DNA from: Kiritimatiellia bacterium
GTDB lineage: Bacteria; Verrucomicrobiota; Kiritimatiellia; RFP12; UBA1067
Assembly (NCBI GenBank): GCA_017508315.1
Contig: JAFVZE010000169.1
Location: forward strand, 1-12,767
Reading direction: 5' to 3'
Length of the DNA stretch: 12,767 bases
Shown here: in pieces, positions 6,487 through 12,761 of the stretch
Layout of the letters: every line of letters begins with the position of its first letter
How positions within the stretch are numbered: position 1 is the first letter of the stretch
Translations under genes and position numbers: made by a program
The notes under the pieces: model-generated
What the model was told of the DNA's origin: nothing
Database searches by the model: none
What the model saw: the letters and a program-made list of their open reading frames with translations, nothing else

Positions 6487-6515
6487 GCGCCGCGCCGTTG
6501 GGCGCGGCGCTTTTT
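6487..6515 (+). terminator. Intrinsic terminator of the ribosomal operon
   Basis: Perfect 10-bp GC stem (GCGCCGCGCC / GGCGCGGCGC, 6487-6496 and 6501-6510), GTTG loop, then TTTTT (6511-6515). The T-tract is shared with the extended -10 promoter of the next gene. Confidence 0.92.
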
Positions 6516-6523
6516 GATACAAT
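6512..6523 (+). promoter_or_regulatory. Extended -10 promoter of the lipid A/glycosyltransferase operon, overlapping the terminator
   Basis: TTTTGATACAAT: TG at 6515-6516 and TACAAT at 6518-6523. ATG 6531 follows after 7 nt, predicting an essentially leaderless mRNA. Any -35 would lie inside the terminator hairpin; none is convincing. Confidence 0.7.
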
Positions 6524-6530
6524 TGCGCAA

Positions 6531-7349
6531 ATGACATTCATTCAGAAACACGCTTACGGCATCGGCGCGGCGTTCGCTTCGCTGCTGTGGCCTTTTTTCC
6601 CGAAGCGCCGGCGCATCGCGGTACAGAACATACTCAAATGCCGGATAACAGACGACGAGGCCCGGGCTGTCCGCATCGCGAAGAAAAGCTGGTGCCATCT
6701 TGCGGGTCACATCTGCGAGGCGTTGTGCGTGCCCGGCGTCATAAACAAAGACAACTGGCGGGAGCATCTGGAATTCGACGAAGCTGATCCTGAAACGGTC
6801 AAGCTGCTGCTGGACACTCCCGACGTGCCGATTCTGCTGGTCAGCGCCCATCACGGCGTGTGGGAGGCCGCGACCAATACGCTTTCGTTCGCCAGACCTA
6901 TGATCGCCGTTGCCCGGGTGATGAACAACCGTTTCGTCGCCGACTGGATGAAAAAGCACCACTTCCGCGGGCGGATTACCGTAATCAACAAGAACCGCGG
7001 ATTTTCCCAAGCTACCATGCGGCGGTGGTGCAACGAGAAATCCGCCATGACCCTACTCATGGACCAGCATACGTCGGGCGGCGAGATGCTGACGTTCCTC
7101 GGTCGTCCGGCCCGGACGTACACAACCGCCACGCGGCTGGCGATCCGCTACGGATATCCGATCGTCGTAGGTTCGTTCGTCCGCGTCGCACCGTACCGCT
7201 ACCGGCTTGTCGGCGGAGCTCCGGTGTCGTTCGCGAAAGACGCCGACCGCGCCGCATCGACGCAGCTGCTCAACGACCGGCTCTCGGAGGTGATAAGGAA
7301 ATATCCCGAACAGTATCTGTGGGCCCATCGCAGATGGAGGCACGATTGA
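6531..7349 (+). CDS. LpxL/HtrB-family lipid A (lauroyl-type) acyltransferase
   Basis: 272-aa membrane-associated acyltransferase, expected to add a secondary acyl chain to the lipid A precursor on the inner membrane (family: LpxL/LpxM/LpxP). Seen: hydrophobic N-terminal segment GIGAAFASLLWPFF followed by PKRRRIAVQNI, as usual after the membrane anchor; the HX4(D/E) catalytic pair H107 and E112 in SAHHGVWEAA; D178-Q179 in LLMDQHTSGGEMLTFLG, which matches the family's DQ...FFG block; and the C-terminal signature YPEQYLWAHRRWRHD. It is slightly shorter than E. coli LpxL (about 306 aa). ATG 6531 is preferred over a TTG at 6498, which lies inside the terminator hairpin and upstream of the promoter. 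No Shine-Dalgarno, so probably leaderless. First gene of a four-gene run. The exact acyl chain and paralogue type cannot be told. Confidence 0.88.
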   Translation: MTFIQKHAYGIGAAFASLLWPFFPKRRRIAVQNILKCRITDDEARAVRIAKKSWCHLAGHICEALCVPGVINKDNWREHLEFDEADPETVKLLLDTPDVPILLVSAHHGVWEAATNTLSFARPMIAVARVMNNRFVADWMKKHHFRGRITVINKNRGFSQATMRRWCNEKSAMTLLMDQHTSGGEMLTFLGRPARTYTTATRLAIRYGYPIVVGSFVRVAPYRYRLVGGAPVSFAKDADRAASTQLLNDRLSEVIRKYPEQYLWAHRRWRHD

Positions 7350-7351
7350 GT

Positions 7352-8506
7352 ATGGAATGGGCGCTCGCCATTCTCGGATTCATGTTTTTCTGGTCGACGG
7401 CCGTCGTTTTCGCGGGGCTTGCCGTCGGCGCGGGGCGCAGAATGCGCGGAGGCGAGAAACGTTCCGTTTCCAACGGGAGCGCACGCACACGCTTCGCCTG
7501 CGTTATCTGCGCCCATAACGAAGAGAGGGTGATAGCGCGCCCGATCTCATCCATACAGGCAGCCGACTATCCTGCCGGACTGCTCGACATCGTGGTTTTC
7601 GCCGACAACTGCAGCGACCGTACCGTTTCTGCGGCCGCTTCTTTCCCAGGCGTGAAGGTTCTGGAGAAGAAAACGCCTTCGTCCGGCAAGGGCGATGTGC
7701 TGGCCTGGGGTCTGGATGAGATACGCGGCGGCGGCCATGACGCGATCGCCGTGTTCGATGCCGACAACGAGGTCGACCCCGCCTGGTTCTCGGAAATGGA
7801 TGCGCAGCTGCGCTCGGGAGCACATGTGGTGACCGGCCATCGCATGAGTCTGAATCCTTTCGTAAACCTTATAACCGGCTGGTATACCGTATATTGGAAT
7901 CTGATGAACGAGCTTTCCAACCGCGTAAGATCGAACCTCCGTCTAAGTTCGATGCTGACGGGGACGGGCTTCTGTTTCAAAACGACGGTTCTGCCGGAAG
8001 AGGGTTGGCGCACGCGCACTTTCGTCGAGGATCTGGAATTCGCCCTGTTCAGGAACCTTGACGGCTACCGCGTCTGTTACGCCCGCGACGCCGTTTTCTA
8101 CGACGAGCAGCCGGTATCGGTCAAGCCCATGCTGCGCCAGCTCAACCGCTGGGCGACCGGCGGGCTGCAGATACTGCGCTTTTACATTCTGCGCTGGCTC
8201 GGGGCGCTTCTTCGCGGTCCGTCGTTCAGGCTTTTCGACTGCTTCGCGATCATCGCGCTCGGGGCGTGCGGAAGCGTGCTTCTGCTGTTGAACGCATTGA
8301 CGCTCAACTGGCGTTTCGGGCTGTGGTTTCTGTTCTTCGCATGGGCGAGCGCTTTTCTCTCCACGCTGCTTTCGCGCCATTCGGTCAGGGCGCTGCTCTT
8401 GCCGATTCTCACTTTCCCGGTCTTCACGGTCATTCTGTCCATGACGGTGATTTATTCCATAGTGATGCCGCAGCGCACCTGGAAACCGATAGAGCACGGA
8501 AAATGA
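7352..8506 (+). CDS. Membrane glycosyltransferase family 2 (processive-type)
   Basis: 384-aa inner-membrane glycosyltransferase with a cytoplasmic GT-A catalytic domain and flanking membrane helices. One N-terminal helix (about 4-26), then the GT2 core: VICAHNEERVI, FADNCSDRTV, KGDVLAWGLDEI, metal-binding DAD at 136-138 (IAVFDADNEVD), catalytic E226-D227 (TFVEDLEF) and Q263xxRW267 (QLNRWATGG). The last motif is typical of processive enzymes such as PgaC, NodC or cellulose synthase. About four C-terminal helices (about 290-375) follow. No PilZ domain. Start: GGAGG at 7336-7340 is 11 nt before ATG 7352; TTG 7346, overlapping the previous stop as TTGA, has a better 5-nt spacing and adds only two residues. 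The pairing with an LpxL homologue suggests a job in envelope glycan or lipid modification, but the sugar donor and product are unknown. Confidence 0.88.
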   Translation: MEWALAILGFMFFWSTAVVFAGLAVGAGRRMRGGEKRSVSNGSARTRFACVICAHNEERVIARPISSIQAADYPAGLLDIVVFADNCSDRTVSAAASFPGVKVLEKKTPSSGKGDVLAWGLDEIRGGGHDAIAVFDADNEVDPAWFSEMDAQLRSGAHVVTGHRMSLNPFVNLITGWYTVYWNLMNELSNRVRSNLRLSSMLTGTGFCFKTTVLPEEGWRTRTFVEDLEFALFRNLDGYRVCYARDAVFYDEQPVSVKPMLRQLNRWATGGLQILRFYILRWLGALLRGPSFRLFDCFAIIALGACGSVLLLLNALTLNWRFGLWFLFFAWASAFLSTLLSRHSVRALLLPILTFPVFTVILSMTVIYSIVMPQRTWKPIEHGK

Positions 8507-8518
8507 TCCGAGGAAGTT

Positions 8519-8866
8519 ATGTTTAAAATCAACTGGACAACGGTAGGTCTGCTCGTTCTTTCGAATCTCGTCATGCTTTATGCGTGGTACGGACATCTGC
8601 GCAGCATGTCGAAAGCCCCGGTGCCGCTCGTGATTCTGGTGTCGTGGCTGATCGCGCTCGGCGAATACTGCCTGATGGTGCCGGCCAACAGGATAGGCGC
8701 GAAGACGATGTCGCTCGAACAGCTCAAGATCGTCCAGGAAGCCGTCGCGCTGCTGACGTTCGTGCCGTTCTCGCTGTTTGTGATGAAACAGAGCGTTTCA
8801 TGGAATTACGCCGCGGCGGCGGTCTGCATCCTGTCGGCGGTGTATTTCATTTTCAGAGGGGCGTAG
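8519..8866 (+). CDS. DMT-superfamily small membrane protein, DUF486 (COG3169)
   Basis: 115-aa protein with four predicted membrane helices. The match to DUF486 is strong in motif order: LLVLSNLVMLYAWYGHL, LVILVSWLIALGEYCLMVPA followed by NRIGAKTMSLEQLKIVQEA, LLTFVPFSLFVM and WNYAAAAVCILSAVYFIFRG. Members resemble half-size EmrE-like transporters and presumably dimerise; no substrate is established for the family that I can cite. GAGGAAG just before ATG 8519 serves as ribosome site. It lies 12 nt after the glycosyltransferase, so it is co-transcribed with it and could be a lipid-linked-sugar or small-molecule flippase; that role is inference. Confidence 0.88.
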   Translation: MFKINWTTVGLLVLSNLVMLYAWYGHLRSMSKAPVPLVILVSWLIALGEYCLMVPANRIGAKTMSLEQLKIVQEAVALLTFVPFSLFVMKQSVSWNYAAAAVCILSAVYFIFRGA

Positions 8867-8879
8867 AACAGGAGCAGAA

Positions 8880-9323
8880 ATGAAAGCGTGGGTGCAGCGG
8901 GTTCTCGAAGCGTCGGTCAGGACAGACGGCGAAACCATCGCCGAAATAGGGCAGGGGTATCTCGTTCTTCTCGGCGTCACCCACGGAGACACGGAAGCGA
9001 AATCCGACGAAATGGCGCTCAAGATCGCCAACCTGCGCATTTTCGAAGACGAAAGCGGCAAAGCCAACCGCTCGCTTCTCGACACCGGAGGCTCGGCCAT
9101 CGTGGTGTCGCAGTTCACGCTCTACGCCGACACTTCCCGCGGCCGCAGACCGGGATTTTCGAACGCGGCCGCGCCGTCGCTCGCCCTGCCGCTTTACGAA
9201 CGGGTCGTGTCGCAACTGCGGAAGCTTCTGGGCGCGGATAAAGTCGGCACCGGCCGTTTCGGAGCCGACATGAAAGTTTCGCTCGTCAACGACGGTCCGT
9301 TTTCAATAGAGCTGCTGGCGTAA
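8880..9323 (+). CDS. dtd: D-aminoacyl-tRNA deacylase
   Basis: 147-aa Dtd, a cytoplasmic homodimer that hydrolyses D-aminoacyl-tRNA (and glycyl-tRNA-Ala) to keep translation stereospecific. Signature: MKAWVQRVLEASVRTDGETI, the SQFTLYADTSRGRRPGF block with S77-Q78-F79-T80 in the active site, and FGADMKVSLVNDGPFS with the Gly-cisPro motif G139-P140 that excludes L-amino acids. Length matches E. coli (145 aa). AGGAG precedes ATG 8880; it is 13 nt after the DUF486 gene, the last gene of the run. It converges on dinB with an 11-bp gap, and I see no terminator hairpin there, so the two transcripts may overlap. Confidence 0.97.
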   Translation: MKAWVQRVLEASVRTDGETIAEIGQGYLVLLGVTHGDTEAKSDEMALKIANLRIFEDESGKANRSLLDTGGSAIVVSQFTLYADTSRGRRPGFSNAAAPSLALPLYERVVSQLRKLLGADKVGTGRFGADMKVSLVNDGPFSIELLA

Positions 9324-9334
9324 CGCCGCGGCAC

Positions 9335-10486
9335 TCATCCGAGCAGACCGCGCCGGTGCAGATCGTCAAGCGTCTCGCTGAGGCGTTCGCGGCGTCTGCG
9401 CCGTTCGTCGTCCGGATCGGCGAACAGTTCCGCTCCGCGTTCGCCGGGAGAGTTCCGTATGTCGGTCAGACCGAACCCGATGAGCCTGATCGCGCCGAAC
9501 TTCTCGCGCTCGAAGAGTTCCAGCGCCTTGCGCCTTATCGAAATATCGTCGCGCACGGGGGCGTCGAACGGAGATTGGCGGGTGATCGTTTCAAAGGCGG
9601 CGTTGCGCAGTTTGAGTCTCGCGGTCTTCGCCCACCGCATCTCGCCGCGGAAACGCCGGCCGACCTCTTCGGCAAGTTCCAGAAGTCTGGCTCTGACCTT
9701 CTCCCGGTCGTGCTCGTCGGTGTCGAACGTATGTTCCCTCGACACCGACTTCTCCGGTTCCGGAATGTGGTGCACGAGCGAGGAAGATATGCCGAAGGCA
9801 TGATCGCGAAGATGCCTGGCTGCGTCCATGGAACCGACCAGCGTCGCGAGTTTCTCCGGCTCGATCCGCTGGAGATCCGCACAGGTGGTGATCGCGTACG
9901 GACGCAGCAGCTGCGCGGTTTTCGAGCCCACGCCCCAGATGGTTCCGATCGGTTTCGGCGCGAGAAAAGACGCGATCTCATCCGGCGATGTCGGCATTAC
10001 CGTAAGCCCGTCGGGCTTGTTTTCCTCGGAGCCGATTTTCGCGAGCAGACGGTTGCCGGCGATACCGACGGAACAGGTAACGCCGCAGCGCTCGCGCACC
10101 GCGCGGCGCAGAGCCTCGCCGAGATTGCGCGCGGAACCGTAGAGATGCACGCTTCCGGTGATGTCGAGAAAGGCCTCGTCTATCGACACCGCTTCCACAT
10201 ACGGGGTGAAGTCGTGAAACACGCCGAAGGCGAGCTCGGAGACTTCGCGGTAGCGTTTCATGCGCGGACGGACGAAAACGGCGTGCGGGCACTTTATGCG
10301 GGCACACCGCGACGGCATCGCGGAATGCACGCCGAATACGCGCGCTTCGTAGGAACAGGTGGAGACGACACCGCGCTCGTCCGGCGCGGCGCCGACGATC
10401 AGCGGCTTTCCCCGCCATTCGGGATGGTCGAGCTGTTCCACCGCCGCGAAGAAAGCATCCATGTCCACATGCAGAATTGTTGCCAT
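9335..10486 (-). CDS. dinB: DNA polymerase IV (Y-family translesion polymerase)
   Basis: 383-aa error-prone polymerase for lesion bypass. Catalytic residues sit at the same positions as in E. coli: D8 (ILHVDMDAFF), D103-E104 (VSIDEAFLDI), and steric-gate F13. Also seen: GVVSTCSYEARVFGVHSAMP, the SVGIAGNRLLAKIGSEENKP helix-hairpin region, thumb, and little-finger domain ending in IRLIGFGLTDI. The tail reads ERGAELFADPDDERRRRERL, where many homologues have a beta-clamp motif QLxLF; the Gln and first Leu are replaced here, so clamp binding may be weakened. ATG 10486 is chosen over TTG 10492: it lies 9 nt after TATAAT, while TTG would fall before the expected transcription start. No Shine-Dalgarno, so probably leaderless. 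No LexA-type box that I recognise. Divergent from the cupin gene. Confidence 0.96.
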   Translation of the reverse strand: MATILHVDMDAFFAAVEQLDHPEWRGKPLIVGAAPDERGVVSTCSYEARVFGVHSAMPSRCARIKCPHAVFVRPRMKRYREVSELAFGVFHDFTPYVEAVSIDEAFLDITGSVHLYGSARNLGEALRRAVRERCGVTCSVGIAGNRLLAKIGSEENKPDGLTVMPTSPDEIASFLAPKPIGTIWGVGSKTAQLLRPYAITTCADLQRIEPEKLATLVGSMDAARHLRDHAFGISSSLVHHIPEPEKSVSREHTFDTDEHDREKVRARLLELAEEVGRRFRGEMRWAKTARLKLRNAAFETITRQSPFDAPVRDDISIRRKALELFEREKFGAIRLIGFGLTDIRNSPGERGAELFADPDDERRRRRERLSETLDDLHRRGLLG

Positions 10487-10495
10487 GTTCAAAGT

Positions 10496-10504
10496 ATTAT
10501 ACCA
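10496..10504 (-). promoter_or_regulatory. Extended -10 promoter of dinB
   Basis: TGGTATAAT on the minus strand (TATAAT 10501-10496, TGG 10504-10502). ATG 10486 begins after 9 nt, giving a leader of about 3 nt. Its -35 region would overlap the divergent cupin -10. Confidence 0.7.
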
Positions 10505-10516
10505 TCATAAGATGAC

Positions 10517-10528
10517 TTTTGATATAAT
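10517..10528 (+). promoter_or_regulatory. Extended -10 promoter of the cupin-SDR-fumarase operon
   Basis: TTTTGATATAAT, identical to the 12-mer before rplY (TG 10520-10521, TATAAT 10523-10528). ATG 10536 begins after 7 nt, so the mRNA is predicted leaderless. The -10 is 21 bp from the dinB -10 on the opposite strand. Confidence 0.72.
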
Positions 10529-10535
10529 TTCGGGC

Positions 10536-10865
10536 ATGGAAACGATATACGAAGAAAATCCCTGCGGCGGCAAGGGTACGATGAAACTCGAAAAACTGCT
10601 CTCTCCTGCGGAGATGGGCGACAAGTGCGGACTCTACGCCCGCGTCACGCTTCCCCCGGGAGCGGTTCTCGGCTATCACGAACACCACGGAAACAAGGAA
10701 TGCTATTTCATGCTTTCCGGCGAGGGCGTCTACGACGACAACGGCGAAAAGCGCGTGATCCGCGCCGGCGACGTGACCTGGACCGCCGACGGGTGCGGAC
10801 ACGGGCTCAGCAACGAAAACGGCAAGGAAGACGTCGTTTTCATGGCGCTCATCATCAATTCGTGA
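10536..10865 (+). CDS. Small single-domain cupin protein
   Basis: 109-aa cupin_2-type beta barrel. The first cupin motif is perfect: G42-X5-H48-X-H50-X4-E55-X6-G62 (PPGAVLGYHEHHGNKECYFM). The second is nearly so: G78, then A84 in place of the usual Pro, G86, H89 and N93 (ADGCGHGLSN). H48, H50, E55 and H89 should bind a divalent metal. Family members act as isomerases, dioxygenases or small-molecule sensors; nothing here fixes the reaction. ATG 10536 is chosen because it lies 7 nt after the extended -10; the frame stays open upstream to 10359 but that part overlaps dinB and the promoter. No Shine-Dalgarno. Its stop overlaps the next gene as GTGA, so cupin and SDR are translationally coupled and may act in one pathway. 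Confidence 0.88.
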   Translation: METIYEENPCGGKGTMKLEKLLSPAEMGDKCGLYARVTLPPGAVLGYHEHHGNKECYFMLSGEGVYDDNGEKRVIRAGDVTWTADGCGHGLSNENGKEDVVFMALIINS

Positions 10866-11431
10866 GAATCCTCGTCACCGGAACGAGCGGCGGCATCGGC
10901 GGGGCGGTGAAACGCGCCGCCCTGTCCGCCGGTCATGAAGTCGTCGAACTGAACCGCGGCGGCTTCGCGGATCTGTCCGCCGCGCTGCCGCCGGTTCCGG
11001 CGGTGTTCGATGCCGTCGTTTTCGCGACGGGATGCTGTCCGGTAAAACCGCTTACTCGGATGACGGACGGGGAATTTCTCGAGACCTTCGAAGTCAACTG
11101 CGCCCTTTTCGTGCGGCTTATGCGTCATCTCGTGAAAACGGCCCGGTATTCGCCATCCGGGATGAAGGTCGTGGCGATATCTTCCGTGAGCGCCGTCGAG
11201 GGCTGGCCGGGAGGAGCTGCGTATTGCGCCTCGAAGGGCGCGCTGAGCGCCGTCTGCCGCGCGCTGGACGCCGAGCTTGCGCCGCGGAAGATTTCGGTCG
11301 AGGCGCCGGAGCCGCGCCATGTGCGCACCGCGATGTTCGAACGCTGCGCCGGCAGAATGGGGACAGACCCCTCAAATGCGCAGGATCCGGAGGTTTTTGC
11401 CCGGAACGTGCTTTCCAGACTGGAGAATTGA
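10862..11431 (+). CDS. Compact short-chain dehydrogenase/reductase (SDR)
   Basis: 189-aa NAD(P)-dependent oxidoreductase of the SDR family. Seen: TGxxxGIG nucleotide motif at the N-terminus (ILVTGTSGGIGGAV), VVFATG in place of the NAG strand, N of FEVNCALFVRLM, catalytic Ser in VAISSVSAV and YxxxK (AAYCASKGALSAV), then RHVRTAMFE at the PG/T loop. It is 40-60 residues shorter than a classical SDR (about 250 aa): the stretch after strand 2 (ELNRGGFADLSAALPP) is very short, and the substrate lid is reduced. The PG motif reads APEPRHV, an unusual replacement. GTG 10862 overlaps the cupin stop by 4 nt and lacks a clear ribosome site, consistent with coupling. Substrate unknown. Confidence 0.85.
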   Translation: MRILVTGTSGGIGGAVKRAALSAGHEVVELNRGGFADLSAALPPVPAVFDAVVFATGCCPVKPLTRMTDGEFLETFEVNCALFVRLMRHLVKTARYSPSGMKVVAISSVSAVEGWPGGAAYCASKGALSAVCRALDAELAPRKISVEAPEPRHVRTAMFERCAGRMGTDPSNAQDPEVFARNVLSRLEN

Positions 11432-11433
11432 AA

Positions 11434-12279
11434 ATGACTATCGTGGATAAAATCGCCGCATTGATACGTGATACGAGTTCGTCCCTGCCGGAGGACGTCG
11501 AAAAGGCGATCAGATCGGCGAAGAAAAAAGAGAAACGCGGCTCGTCGGCGGAAATGATTCTCGCGACGATTCTCGAGAATTGCGCATTGGCGCGAAGCGC
11601 GGGAACTCCGCTCTGCCAGGACACCGGCACATTGACGTTCTTCGTCGATTCGCGTCTTCGCCGCAAGGTAACGCCGGCCGTGCTGAAGAAGGCGGTCGCG
11701 CTGGCGACGGAAAAAGGTTATCTGCGGAAGAACACGATCGACGCGGTTACCGGATTGAGCTGCGACGACAACTGTGCCGAGGGAGCGCCGGTCGTGCACT
11801 ATGTCGAGGGTGAAACAGGCTCGAAACCGGGTGTCGCTCTGCTCATGAAAGGCGGCGGCAGCGAGAACATGTCGCGCCAGTATTCGCTCCCCGACTCCGC
11901 GCTCGGAGCCGGGCGCGACATGGCGGGAGTGCGCAAATGCATTCTCGACGCCGTCCAGAAAGCGCAGGGATACGGCTGTGCGCCGGGAATCCTCGGAGTG
12001 TGCATCGGCGGCGACCGGGCGAGCGGGCATGAAATCGCCAAGGAGCAGCTGTTAAGGCCGCTTAACGAAAAGAAGACGGGCGACAGGACGTTGCGGAGAC
12101 TTGAGGCGCGGATTCTCAAAGAGGCCAATTCCCTCGGCATCGGTCCGATGGGACTTGGAGGAGAAACGACGCTTCTGGGCGTCAAAATAGCCTCGCGCAC
12201 CCGGGTACCGGCGAGCTTTTTCGTGACCGTCGCCTATCTGTGCTGGGCCTGCCGCAGACGAAAGATCGTCATCGGCTGA
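11434..12279 (+). CDS. Class I fumarate hydratase alpha subunit (FumA/TtdA N-terminal type)
   Basis: 281-aa protein matching the alpha subunit of two-subunit, 4Fe-4S-dependent fumarase or L(+)-tartrate dehydratase. Probable cluster ligands are C61 (PLCQDTGTLTFF), C182 (GCAPGILGVCIGGD) and C270 (VAYLCWACRRRK), with spacing close to E. coli FumA (C105, C224, C318). Further signatures: MKGGGSENMS and GPMGLGGETTLLGVKI. Reaction in the family: reversible hydration of fumarate to malate, or dehydration of tartrate. GGAG about 9 nt before ATG 11434, two nt after the SDR stop. The matching beta subunit (about 180-200 aa), normally the next gene, is not present: downstream lies a convergent MgtC gene and no beta-type frame exists in the window. 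The beta subunit must be elsewhere or the enzyme is non-standard. Fumarase versus tartrate dehydratase cannot be settled. Confidence 0.9.
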   Translation: MTIVDKIAALIRDTSSSLPEDVEKAIRSAKKKEKRGSSAEMILATILENCALARSAGTPLCQDTGTLTFFVDSRLRRKVTPAVLKKAVALATEKGYLRKNTIDAVTGLSCDDNCAEGAPVVHYVEGETGSKPGVALLMKGGGSENMSRQYSLPDSALGAGRDMAGVRKCILDAVQKAQGYGCAPGILGVCIGGDRASGHEIAKEQLLRPLNEKKTGDRTLRRLEARILKEANSLGIGPMGLGGETTLLGVKIASRTRVPASFFVTVAYLCWACRRRKIVIG

Positions 12280-12302
12280 AGGCTTAAGCGCATACTCCCT
12301 TT

Positions 12303-12752
12303 TTAACAGTCGTGTCTGTCTTTTCCCGGCGGAGCTTTGCGGCGACGGCCGCTAAAGAGGATTATTCCAAAAATTTCAAGTCCTGCAAGCGCAAGAACCG
12401 TCGTTACTACGGCAAGTCCGTATAGTCCCGCCGCCGTCGCCATGCCGATTCCCGCCGAAACCCAGATGCCCGCCGCCGTGGTGAGGCCGTGAATGGATTG
12501 CCGGTCGACCATGATCGCCCCGGCTCCGATGAAACCGATTCCGCTCACGATCTGCGCGGCGATGCGTCCGGGATCGCCCTGACCGCCGAAGCCGTGCTGC
12601 GAGACGAGCAGCATCAGCGCGGAGCCGAGCGCGACGAGAAGATGCGTGCGCGTGCCCGCCACTTTGCCGCGGTATTCGCGTTCCGCTCCGATCAGTCCGC
12701 CCAGCGCTCCCGAGAGCACCAGCCTCAAAACCATTTCAGCAAACTCATTCAT
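12303..12752 (-). CDS. MgtC/SapB-family membrane protein
   Basis: 149-aa inner-membrane protein with about four hydrophobic helices. The family signature is clear: GALGGLIGAEREYRGKVAGT followed by RTHLLVALGSALMLLVSQHG, then RIAAQIVSGIGFIGAGAIMV, IHGLTTAAGIWVSAGIGMAT and GLYGLAVVTTVLALAGLEIF. It ends in a short basic tail and lacks the C-terminal ACT-like cytoplasmic domain of Salmonella MgtC, like the short SapB/YhiD-type members. Some relatives support growth in low magnesium or modulate ATP synthase; the role here is not shown. ATG 12752 lies 9 nt after a TATAAT at the very window edge, with no Shine-Dalgarno, so a leaderless mRNA is likely. It converges on the fumarase gene with a 23-bp gap. 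Confidence 0.92.
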   Translation of the reverse strand: MNEFAEMVLRLVLSGALGGLIGAEREYRGKVAGTRTHLLVALGSALMLLVSQHGFGGQGDPGRIAAQIVSGIGFIGAGAIMVDRQSIHGLTTAAGIWVSAGIGMATAAGLYGLAVVTTVLALAGLEIFGIILFSGRRRKAPPGKDRHDC

Positions 12753-12761
12753 ACTCGCGCC

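Noticed and set aside
6860..7351. Upstream extension of the glycosyltransferase frame to 548 aa
   Set aside because: The extra part overlaps the LpxL-type gene out of frame; the N-terminal membrane helix begins right after ATG 7352.
9313..9334. GGCGT-A-ACGCC at the dtd stop as a terminator hairpin
   Set aside because: The one-base loop is sterically impossible as written and no T-tract follows.
10487..10492. TTG 10492 as dinB start
   Set aside because: It would lie only 3 nt after the -10 hexamer, before any plausible transcription start; ATG 10486 restores E. coli numbering (D8, F13, D103-E104).
9356..10510. 384-aa plus-strand open frame opposite dinB
   Set aside because: Its codons mirror dinB, which has every catalytic residue of DNA polymerase IV; there is no recognisable protein in the plus-strand reading.
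12280..12302. CTTTTT after the fumarase gene as an intrinsic terminator
   Set aside because: The preceding GCTTAAGC palindrome is short, has no usable loop and lies too far from the T-run.
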